A stretch of DNA of 11,208 bases from an uncultured Pseudorhodobacter sp. GTDB taxonomy: Bacteria; Pseudomonadota; Alphaproteobacteria; Rhodobacterales; Rhodobacteraceae. A program made the position numbers and the translations under genes. Of the stretch, positions 1 to 7,100 are shown piece by piece. A model generated the notes under the pieces. It searched no databases. It saw only the letters and a list, made by a program, of their open reading frames with translations, and had not been told where the DNA came from. Each line of letters starts with the position of its first letter. Position 1 is the stretch's first letter. The stretch is from NCBI GenBank assembly GCA_945957495.1, contig CAMFLG010000056.1:1-11208 (forward strand), in the 5' to 3' direction.

Positions 1-868
1 GGTCAACCGTCTGTTCCTTGCGGTTCGCCGTCTGGAACGTCGCGCCCCAGACCTTTTTGCGGCGGCTGGCCGAGAAGCTGGCGAAATATTCCCGGAAACC
101 GGCGATCAGGTCGGCCTTGGTGAACATCACATAGACCGGGAAATCGACCTTCAGCGTCTCGTGAATTTCGCCCAGACGCGCGCGGATGGTTTCGGCGTGT
201 TTGGTGATCTGCTCTGGCCCGGCGTTCATCAGATCGGCCACGGAAATCGCCAGAATGACGCCGTTGATCGGCTGTTTCGGGCGGTTCTTTTTCAACAGGT
301 TCAGGAAGGACGCCCAAGAGGCGCTGTCGGCGCCCGCGTCACTGTCCTGCGTGGTATAGCGGCCAGCGGTGTCGATCAGGATCGCATCCTCGGCAAACCA
401 CCAATCGCAATAACGGGTGCCGCCAAAGCCTTGCAGCCCGCCCTGTTGCTGGCCCGAAATCGGGAATTTGATTTCCGAATTCACCAGCGCGGTGGTCTTG
501 CCAGACCCCGGCGGACCGATGATGACATACCACGGCATGTCATAGAGGTAGGTCTTGGAATTGCCGGATTTTTTCAGCGTGGCCAGCGCGGATTGCATCC
601 GGCCCGCCAGTTCCTTGCCGTCGCCGGTGGGGGACGGATCGGCAACCAGCGCCTTTTCCAGCGCCGCCTGCCCTTTTTGGCGGCGCAATAGTTTGATGAC
701 GCCCCAGATGATCAGGATCAGCGCCAGCAGGCCGATCAGCAGCGCCTGCACCCAGACGGGTTCAAACGGATGCGAGTCGCCAAAGCCGATCAGCGGCCCG
801 GCAAAGATCACAACGGCGGAAAAGGCCAGAAAGCCAATCAGGACAAGAGCAAGTTTAACCCACTTCAT
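1..868 (-). CDS. tssM: Type VI secretion membrane-complex protein TssM (IcmF/ImpL), N-terminal part, 3' end off the left edge
   Basis: TssM is the large inner-membrane protein of the T6SS envelope complex; it binds TssL in the inner membrane and reaches across the periplasm. The frame from ATG at 868 is open to the window edge (about 289 codons; the family is usually about 1,100-1,200 residues). Two membrane helices are visible, about residues 4-27 and 39-61, followed by a basic stretch. Then comes an IcmF-type NTPase domain: Walker A GPPGSGKTT at residues 118-126, a Walker B-like ILIDTAGRY at about 163-171, and TKAD further on as the G4-like motif. The ATG overlaps the tssL stop as ATGA, and a purine-rich GGGAAGAG lies 8 bases upstream. 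Both Walker motifs look intact, so ATP binding is plausible. Assignment is from motifs and neighbours. Confidence 0.95.
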   Translation of the reverse strand, partial: MKWVKLALVLIGFLAFSAVVIFAGPLIGFGDSHPFEPVWVQALLIGLLALILIIWGVIKLLRRQKGQAALEKALVADPSPTGDGKELAGRMQSALATLKKSGNSKTYLYDMPWYVIIGPPGSGKTTALVNSEIKFPISGQQQGGLQGFGGTRYCDWWFAEDAILIDTAGRYTTQDSDAGADSASWASFLNLLKKNRPKQPINGVILAISVADLMNAGPEQITKHAETIRARLGEIHETLKVDFPVYVMFTKADLIAGFREYFASFSASRRKKVWGATFQTANRKEQTVD

Positions 869-2610
869 TGCAGTGTCTCTTCCCGCTTGATCATGATCTC
901 GACCCGGCGGTTCAGCGCCTGACCGTCCTTGGTGGCATTGTCGCCGATCGGGTCGGCATCGGCCTTGCCTTCGACGGTGATGCGGCTGGCGTCTTTCAAC
1001 CCGGGGGCCAGCACAGCCTGCACCGCCTCGGCCCGCGCCAGCGACAGATCATGGTTGTTCTTGAATTTGCCGCGCCCGTTCATCGGCACGTTGTCGGTAT
1101 AGCCCCAGATCAGGATCGGCCCCGGTTCGGCATCCAATGCGGCGGCGATGCGCGCGCCCAGATCGTTGAATTCCGGCTTGGTCACAGCCTTGCCACTGGC
1201 AAAGAGGGCGGCGTTGTTCACCCGCACAAAGATGAAATCGCCCTTCAGATCCACCTGCACCAGACCGGAATCGATATCGGCCTGCATGGCGGCGCGCATC
1301 CGGTCCAACTGTTCGGCCTTGCCTGCGGCCTCCAGAATCTCGGTCTGGTCCACCTCCAGCGGGGTGAAGGCGGCGGCGCGCACCAGGGACACCGGCGTTG
1401 TCGGCGTCAGCGTCAGCAGGGTTTGCGACACGACAGAGCCTTCGCGGGCAATCAGCATCGACAACCCGAAATAGGCCCCCATCAGCACCAGCGCCAGAAC
1501 CGAGCCGATTACCCACAACGGCGTTCCGCCAAAACGACGGCGGCCGCCCACGACGACCGGTTGCCAGTTGGGCGAAATGTCTTCATCCGGGCGCGCCTGC
1601 ACCCGGCGCAAGGAATCGTAGATGGTGCTGCGGATGCGGGCCAGATCGACGGCGCCATTTGGTGCTGCGCGATATTTGCCCTCAAATCCCAGCGACAGGC
1701 AGGTCAGCGCCAGTTCCAGCAGTTGGAAAAACTGCGCCGGGGCCTGCAACGCCTTATCGACCTCCTGGAAAAAGCCAACACCCGAGGTGCGGACGTTGAA
1801 AAACCGCGCCACCATGGAATATTGAATCCACAGATGCCGGTCGGTGCCGGGGATGTTCTGCACGATGTCATCTGCCGTGCCGCACAAGAGGTATTTCGCC
1901 ACCTGCGTCTGATGCGCATCGACGCCTGCCTTGAGGCAGTTTTCCTCAAAGCTTTCAATCTCGCGGGTGACGTATTCCATCAGGGGAACCGCCTCCATCT
2001 CGACCATCTGGGTGCGCAGGCGGCCAAAGAGGATCAGCAGATTGGCGGCGGCGGCCAGCATCGGGCTTTTCGGGCCACCTGCGCCAAGGCCTTTGGCCGA
2101 CAGGGCGGTGCGCAGATCAATCTTGGGGCCGGTGTTGGTGTAATTCGTCGGCTGCGCGGTCGAGGCGTCGGGGAACAGGTTCTGCCCCGGTGCAAAGGCG
2201 CTGCCACCGATCACGTTGCGTTGCTGCGGTGCGCCTTGCGGCAGCGGTGCGCCACCAAAGGGCTGGCCACCAAAGCCGCCGCCCTGCCCGCCAAAGCCGC
2301 CTTGCCCCGCGCCCTGCCCACCGGGCAAAGGCGCCGGAATGCCGCCGCCGGTGCCGCCAATGCTCCATGCGTCGCCCGGATCGGCTGCGGGGGGCGGGGT
2401 CTGGCCAAAACCGCCGCCCGAAGGCGCGCCAAAGCCGCCGGGGCTAATTCCAGGCAACGCACCGCCGATCACCGTGCGTTCGTTCGGCGCGGTCTGCCGT
2501 TTGCCGCCCCCGGGCATCGGGGTGACGCCCCCCGGCATCGGCGTGGGAATGCCAATACCCCCGATGACCGTCTTGTCCTTGTTGCCGCCACCGCCGCCCG
2601 CGTTGCTCAT
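865..2610 (-). CDS. tssL: Type VI secretion protein TssL (DotU/ImpK family) with C-terminal OmpA-like domain
   Basis: TssL is the inner-membrane partner of TssM; the extended form also grips peptidoglycan. The protein has 581 residues. Residues 1-160 are Gly/Pro/Gln-rich and probably disordered. The cytoplasmic DotU domain covers about 180-345 and contains LLCGTADDIVQNIP and CLSLGFEGKYR. One membrane helix lies at about 364-388. The C-terminus (about 455-575) is a periplasmic OmpA/MotB-like domain with GYTDN, DLSLARAEAV and NRRVEI, whose Asp and Arg are the expected peptidoglycan-binding positions. The N-terminal tail has TVIGG at Thr14 and Thr46, and NVIGG at residue 132. I chose ATG 2610 over 2634 because it overlaps the tssK stop as ATGA and has GGAG 8 bases upstream. 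Unfused TssL proteins are about 200-260 residues, so this is the long form, common in Imp-type systems. Confidence 0.96.
   Translation of the reverse strand: MSNAGGGGGNKDKTVIGGIGIPTPMPGGVTPMPGGGKRQTAPNERTVIGGALPGISPGGFGAPSGGGFGQTPPPAADPGDAWSIGGTGGGIPAPLPGGQGAGQGGFGGQGGGFGGQPFGGAPLPQGAPQQRNVIGGSAFAPGQNLFPDASTAQPTNYTNTGPKIDLRTALSAKGLGAGGPKSPMLAAAANLLILFGRLRTQMVEMEAVPLMEYVTREIESFEENCLKAGVDAHQTQVAKYLLCGTADDIVQNIPGTDRHLWIQYSMVARFFNVRTSGVGFFQEVDKALQAPAQFFQLLELALTCLSLGFEGKYRAAPNGAVDLARIRSTIYDSLRRVQARPDEDISPNWQPVVVGGRRRFGGTPLWVIGSVLALVLMGAYFGLSMLIAREGSVVSQTLLTLTPTTPVSLVRAAAFTPLEVDQTEILEAAGKAEQLDRMRAAMQADIDSGLVQVDLKGDFIFVRVNNAALFASGKAVTKPEFNDLGARIAAALDAEPGPILIWGYTDNVPMNGRGKFKNNHDLSLARAEAVQAVLAPGLKDASRITVEGKADADPIGDNATKDGQALNRRVEIMIKREETLQ
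877..884 (-). promoter_or_regulatory. Ribosome binding site of tssM
   Basis: GGGAAGAG on the minus strand, inside the end of tssL, 8 bases before the tssM ATG at 868. Together with the ATGA overlap it supports this start and translational coupling to tssL. Confidence 0.55.
2203..2217 (-). other. TssL motif 3, NVIGG (Asn132): degenerate copy
   Basis: Residues 132-136, preceded by QQR. The VIGG core and the basic residue are kept, but the acceptor Thr is Asn (AAC codon at 2217-2215), so it could not be phosphorylated. A weaker relative, WSIGG, sits at about residues 82-86. Confidence 0.4.
2461..2475 (-). other. TssL motif 2, TVIGG (Thr46)
   Basis: Second exact TVIGG, residues 46-50, preceded by NER. 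Same Thr-Val-Ile-Gly-Gly core after a basic residue as motif 1, which suggests a second phospho-acceptor. The role is inference. Confidence 0.4.
2557..2571 (-). other. TssL motif 1, TVIGG (Thr14): candidate phospho-threonine/FHA docking site
   Basis: Residues 14-18 of TssL, preceded by a basic KDK. From memory of the literature, PpkA phosphorylates Agrobacterium tumefaciens TssL at Thr14, and the FHA protein Fha binds the phosphorylated form to activate secretion. The same position and a Thr-Val-Ile core here suggest the same switch. The position match depends on the start at 2610. No kinase or FHA gene is visible in this window. Confidence 0.5.
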
Positions 2611-3944
2611 GTGCGCGTCTCCACGATCGCCCAAAGCTCCATCTTCAGATCCGGCCAGTCACCGGCGAAATGCATGCCGATGGCCGGGGCCGTCGAAAAC
2701 TCGCGCCACAGCGGCGAGTTCTTTTCCAGAATGAAATAGACGTTGCGCGACACGGCACGGATCTGCCGGGGCGGGGTCGGGATATGCACCAGATCAATGC
2801 CGGGCAGGTTGTTGTTGACGATTTCGGCCATGCGGGTGTTGGGGCCGACCTTGCACAGTTCGGGAAACTGCTGTTGCACCAGCGTCATCGCGCGGCTGCT
2901 TTCCACCTCGATCACGAAGGTGGCGTCGCGGAACAGATTGCGGTCGGCGACCTGCGCCAGATAGGAATTCTGCCGCACCTGCACCAGATCCAGCCGCGTC
3001 GCCCGGCCGACATCGCGGCTGAGCAGCCGCTGAATATCGCGCACCACAGGTTCGATGCTGCCCTTCAGATCGGCATGATCATAGGCGCCATAGGGCGGGG
3101 CAAGGCGTTTATCCTGATCAAAGGTCCACAGTTCGCCCGAAAAGCGCAACAGTTCCTCATACAGCCGTTCGGGATGCACATAGCGGCTGGCGCGCAGGTG
3201 GCGCAGCACGTTGATCTGGCGGTTCAGGCAGAGCAGAACGAAATAGTCGGTGGCCTGCAATCCGCCCGCGGCAGAGGGGTCAGAGGCATAGCGGGCCAGA
3301 CTTTCCAGCTTGGTTTCCACCCAGCCGATCACCCGGTCCAGCCAGCCCAGCGCCACCGAATGCCCCGAGATGGTCAACAGCGGCGGCGGAAAGGCATCGT
3401 CCAGAATCACAACATTGTCGCGCACCTCGACGATGCGGCCAATCTTCAGGCATTGGTAGCCGGGTTTCGGCGTGGCGCGGATATCCAGTTCCAGCCGGGG
3501 TGCCGCAATCTCGATCTGTTGTTCCAAACGCAGGGCCGAGGCACTGTCGGCCACGGTTTCGGCACCCAGCACATAGCGGGTCGCGGCCCCCGCCTCGGTG
3601 TCCATCGCCACTTCACGGCCGTTCATCACATGATCGGGCAGGGTCAGCCAGACGCCCATGCCATCCGACCCGGGCTGCACCTCGACCGCGCGCGGCAGGG
3701 GCGACACGGCGGGGGCATCAAACGGCGTGCCATCGGGGAAAATGCCGGTGACAGAGGCCAGTTCGATCCGGCCCTGTTGCAGCCGGTCGCGGTTGACGCG
3801 CATTTCCTCGATTCCCCACGGGTAAGGGGAAACATGGCGGGTGCGGGCCTCGATCAGCTTTTCAACATAGCGATCACTTTGCTGCAGGTGATGCGGCTGC
3901 AGGAACAGCCCCTCTTTCCATGCAACCTTGCTATACCAAGACAT
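2607..3944 (-). CDS. tssK: Type VI secretion baseplate protein TssK (ImpJ/VasE)
   Basis: TssK is the cytoplasmic adaptor that joins the T6SS baseplate to the TssL/TssM membrane complex. The protein has 445 residues, normal for the family. Family signatures are clear: an N-terminal KVAWKEGLFLQPHHLQQSDR at residues 6-25, FPDGTPF at about 69-75, APPYGAYDH in the middle, and a C-terminal run with KVGPNTRMAEIV, LPGIDLVHIPTPPRQI, GDWP and ELWAI. No signal peptide or membrane helix is seen, as expected. ATG 3944 is preceded by GAGG five bases upstream. It appears to be the first gene of the unit because a terminator and a non-coding spacer lie just upstream. Its stop overlaps the tssL start as ATGA. 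I see no frameshift or missing segment. Confidence 0.97.
   Translation of the reverse strand: MSWYSKVAWKEGLFLQPHHLQQSDRYVEKLIEARTRHVSPYPWGIEEMRVNRDRLQQGRIELASVTGIFPDGTPFDAPAVSPLPRAVEVQPGSDGMGVWLTLPDHVMNGREVAMDTEAGAATRYVLGAETVADSASALRLEQQIEIAAPRLELDIRATPKPGYQCLKIGRIVEVRDNVVILDDAFPPPLLTISGHSVALGWLDRVIGWVETKLESLARYASDPSAAGGLQATDYFVLLCLNRQINVLRHLRASRYVHPERLYEELLRFSGELWTFDQDKRLAPPYGAYDHADLKGSIEPVVRDIQRLLSRDVGRATRLDLVQVRQNSYLAQVADRNLFRDATFVIEVESSRAMTLVQQQFPELCKVGPNTRMAEIVNNNLPGIDLVHIPTPPRQIRAVSRNVYFILEKNSPLWREFSTAPAIGMHFAGDWPDLKMELWAIVETRT
2619..2622 (-). promoter_or_regulatory. Ribosome binding site that decides the tssL start
   Basis: GGAG on the minus strand, 8 bases upstream of ATG 2610 and inside the end of tssK. 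Its placement favours 2610 over the in-frame ATG at 2634, which would add eight residues. Confidence 0.6.
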
Positions 3945-4097
3945 TCCGACCTCATCCCATCGCCCGATCTGAAATGACCGGACTCAAATTCCATATACAC
4001 GACGCAGGTTATTCCGCCCACCGTGTTTGCAAAAAACTGAGTGCATCCTGCGTCCTGTCCGTGCGCCGATCAAGCCCGGTTTTGCAGCCAGCCTGCA
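3945..4097 (-). promoter_or_regulatory. Non-coding spacer upstream of tssK, probable promoter region of the tssKLM unit
   Basis: About 150 bases between the autotransporter terminator and tssK with no supported gene. Because the terminator should stop read-through, a promoter is expected here. The best sigma70-like pair I see on the minus strand is TTGATC (4073-4068), a 17-base spacer, then CAGGAT (4050-4045), giving a leader of about 95 bases. The match is weak (4/6 and 3/6). An A+T-richer patch with TGTATATGGAATTTGAG lies nearer the gene (about 3983-3999). I saw no convincing sigma54 -24/-12 element and no clear operator palindrome. The region as promoter is likely; the exact boxes are not. 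Confidence 0.3.
3950..3953 (-). promoter_or_regulatory. Ribosome binding site of tssK
   Basis: GAGG on the minus strand, five bases before ATG 3944. It supports the start that puts the conserved KVAWKEGLFLQPHH motif at residue 6, as is usual for TssK. Confidence 0.6.
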
Positions 4098-4132
4098 GAA
4101 AGAAAAACCCCGGCGCAAGGGATGCGCCGGGG
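4098..4132 (-). terminator. Rho-independent terminator of the autotransporter gene
   Basis: On the minus strand a perfect 10-bp GC-rich stem (arms 4132-4123 and 4117-4108) with a 5-base loop is followed at once by TTTTTCTTTC. It starts 25 bases after the stop codon at 4158. The U-tract is on the minus-strand side only, so it serves the autotransporter and separates it from tssK. Confidence 0.9.
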
Positions 4133-4157
4133 ATGCAAAGCAGTCAGGCTCTGCCGA

Positions 4158-7100
4158 TCAGAAGCTGAGCCGCAACTGCGCGGTCAGGCTGTAGCTGTCG
4201 GACACGTTTTCGCCAAAGCGGGTGTCGGCCCAGATCCCGGCGTTCAGCTGCCGCGCGCCTGCCGGGCCATTTGCCAGCAGTTGCAGATAGCTGAGGCCCA
4301 CCGAGATATCGCCATAGCTGCCGATGCTGTCGATGCCCACATCCACGGTATCACCGCCCGAAGTAAACACGGCGTCACGCTGACCGCCCATGTCCTGATA
4401 GTAGGTGCCAGTGACATAGTAGGTCAGCGCCGAGGTGCCATTCGGGTTGACCTTCGATTGCGCCAGCGAGGCACCAAGGAAGCCGACGGTGGTATCGTAG
4501 GCGGCCACCTCCAGCGACTGGGTGTCGTTCAACTGCACGATAGCGCCGGAGTTGGAGAAGTAGTTGAAGCCGACCGTCGGGATGAAGCTGATCAGCTTTT
4601 CAGCGTTCACGTCCAGACGATAGTTGAAGCGGCCGCTTAGCGCGGTGGTGCTGGTCGAGAAGGACTTGCCGTCCAGCCCGATCAGATAGGCGTCGGAAAC
4701 GCCGTTTACCGCCGTTTCAGACAGATCGAAGTTGTTGGTGGCATAGTTCGCCTGCAGGTCGAACGACATGCGGTCCTTGGCACCGGCAAGATAAAGGCCG
4801 CCATAGGCCTGATCAAAGTTGGTGGTCAGGTTGCTGGTTTGCAGGCCGCGCTGGATCGGATCGGAATACAGACCCTGCTTGCTGTTGCCGGTGTTGGCGC
4901 CCACCATGAAGCCCAGCGCCCCATCCCAGCCGTTGAAATAGCGGCCATCGTAGCAGCCAAAGTCATAGCCGCCCTGAATGCCGGAGAAGTTCATCGTCAT
5001 CTGGGTGTTGAAGTCACCCGAGACCTGGTGCGTTGTGCCGCCGAAGGTGCCGTTGCCCGCAGTAATCTGCGCATAGCCGCCTTGCGAGCAGGCCGGGCCG
5101 TCATCGGCAATGGCGCCAGTCAGCGGGCTGGTCGGCCGGTTGACGACGGCGTTGAGCATCGACTGCGTCAAGGCCACGGTCGAGGCCATGCCGGTGAAGC
5201 CGGTGTTCACGTCGCTGACCACCTGCAGATCGCCGCTGTCGGCGCGGCCCAGCGTGTACTGGATGCCGCCACCCACCGGCAGGCCGGTCTGGGTATAGGC
5301 CGCAGAGGCGTCCACCCCGGTGGCCACGGTGATCGGGGCAATCACGATGCCGCCGGTTCCGGGGACCACATCGAAGGCCAGGTTGATCGTGCCAGAGATG
5401 CCGCCACTGCCAACGATCTGGTCAGAGGCGCCCGTGGTCAGGTTGATATCCATCCCGTAGGTGCCGTTGCCAGAGGCTGCGCCGGAAATCGTCAACACGT
5501 CGCCGGTGGTGCCGTTTGCCATGCTGGTGGTGCCAGAGTTGACATAGCTGCCGTTGATCGTTGAACTGCCAGAGCTGGTCAGCCTGCCAAAGTTCGTGAA
5601 GGCCCCGGCAACCGTGCCGGAGGTCAGCACAACCTGTGCATTTGCGAGGTTGTTGATGGTGGTCGCGGCCAAAGTGCGGCCAGAGCCGACCTCGATCTTG
5701 CCGCCGCTGTTGTTGGTGATAGTGCCAAAGTTGCTGATGCTCCCCGCCGTCACGTTCAACTCGCCTGCGTTGGTGAACACGTTGGCACCGTTGCCCGACA
5801 GACCTGCGGCGCCAACGTTGACGGTCGAGGCCGTGTTGACGTTGGTGATGTTGCCCACCACCGCGCCGCTGGCCGCGATCACGCCCGGACCTTTGTTCAG
5901 CAGACCGCCGGTAAAGGTGCCGCCGTTCACCGCCACATTGGCGCTGCCGTTGTTGGTGGTCACACCGCCAACCGTGCCACCATTTACCGCCAGCGTCGCC
6001 GCGTTATCAACATTCACATCGCCGCCGACGCTGCCGGTCAGGGTCAGCGACCCGGTGTTGACCGCCACTTCGCCGGTGTTGCTGCTTGCGCCGCTGAGCG
6101 TGACAGTGCCGCCGCCAATCGTCAGCTTGCCCGAACCCGACAGCGCGCCAGAGATGTTGGAAGCGCCATTCAGCAGGGTCAGAGTGCCGCTTGCCAGCGC
6201 GATGCCGCCCGACCCGTTAACCGTGGCCACGGTTTCGTTGCCGCCGGTGATGGTGAGACCGCCGCTGCCGTTGTTCACGACCGCCGCAGTCGAACTCAGC
6301 GCGCCGCCGTCGGTGCTAAGCCCGCCGCTGCCCGAGGTGACAAGCGATTGCGTGGCAAGTTTGCCCGCACCCGTCACCGCCAACGTACCCGCCGTCACCT
6401 GCGCGGTGCCGGTGAAGCTGTTGCTGGCGTTGGTCAGGGTCATCGTGCCTGCGCCCTGTTTGGTCAGACCGCCTGCGCCGGTGATCGCCCCGCCAAAGCT
6501 GGTGTTGCCTGCGTCGCCCGTGGTCAGGGTGTTGGCCGCCAGATCCACCGTGGTGCCCGCGTCCGCCCCGGCCAGCGAGCCGATGGTTTCGCTGCCGCTC
6601 AGCGCCAATTTCGCCGTATTGCTCAGCGTCACAGCCGCCGTATCGGCCAAAGAGGCACCGTCCACTTTCAGAGTGGCGGCGTTTTGCACCGCAACCACGC
6701 TCGATGCGATAGAGCCATCGACCGTCAGCGTGCCACCCGAAACCGTGGTGGAGCCGTTGGCGGTGCTGGCGCCGGTCAGGGTCATTTCACCCGAGCCGGT
6801 CTTTTCGAACGTGCCCGCGCCTGCCAGAACCCCGGCATAGCTGGTCGAGGTGTTGTTGCCCCCCGTGATCAGGTTGGCAGTCATCTGCACGGTGCCGCCC
6901 GATCCGGCCAGCGAGCCGATGGTTTCGGCATTCGTCACCGTCAGCGTGCCTGCGTTCACCACAACCGCACCCGCATCGGCAATCGCCGCGCCGTTCTGCA
7001 GTTCCAGCGTACCGCCGGTCAGGGTGGTGGTGCCGGTGTAGGTGTTGGTGCCCGACAAGGTGGTGGCGCTGGTGCCAGCCACCGTCAGATCGCCCGCACC

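Noticed and set aside
2611..2634. Upstream ATG at 2634 as the tssL start
   Set aside because: It would add eight residues and overlap tssK more deeply. ATG 2610 has the ATGA overlap, a GGAG at good spacing, and puts the TVIGG threonine at position 14.
868..3977. Plus-strand open frames opposite tssL (868-2739) and tssK (2670-3977)
   Set aside because: They oppose well-recognised T6SS genes and translate to low-quality Arg/His/Gln-rich sequence. They are products of high GC content.
4083..4097. Small inverted repeat TGCAG-GCTGG-CTGCA beside the terminator as an operator or second hairpin
   Set aside because: A 5-bp stem with a 5-base loop is too weak to separate from chance, and no matching second site is seen.
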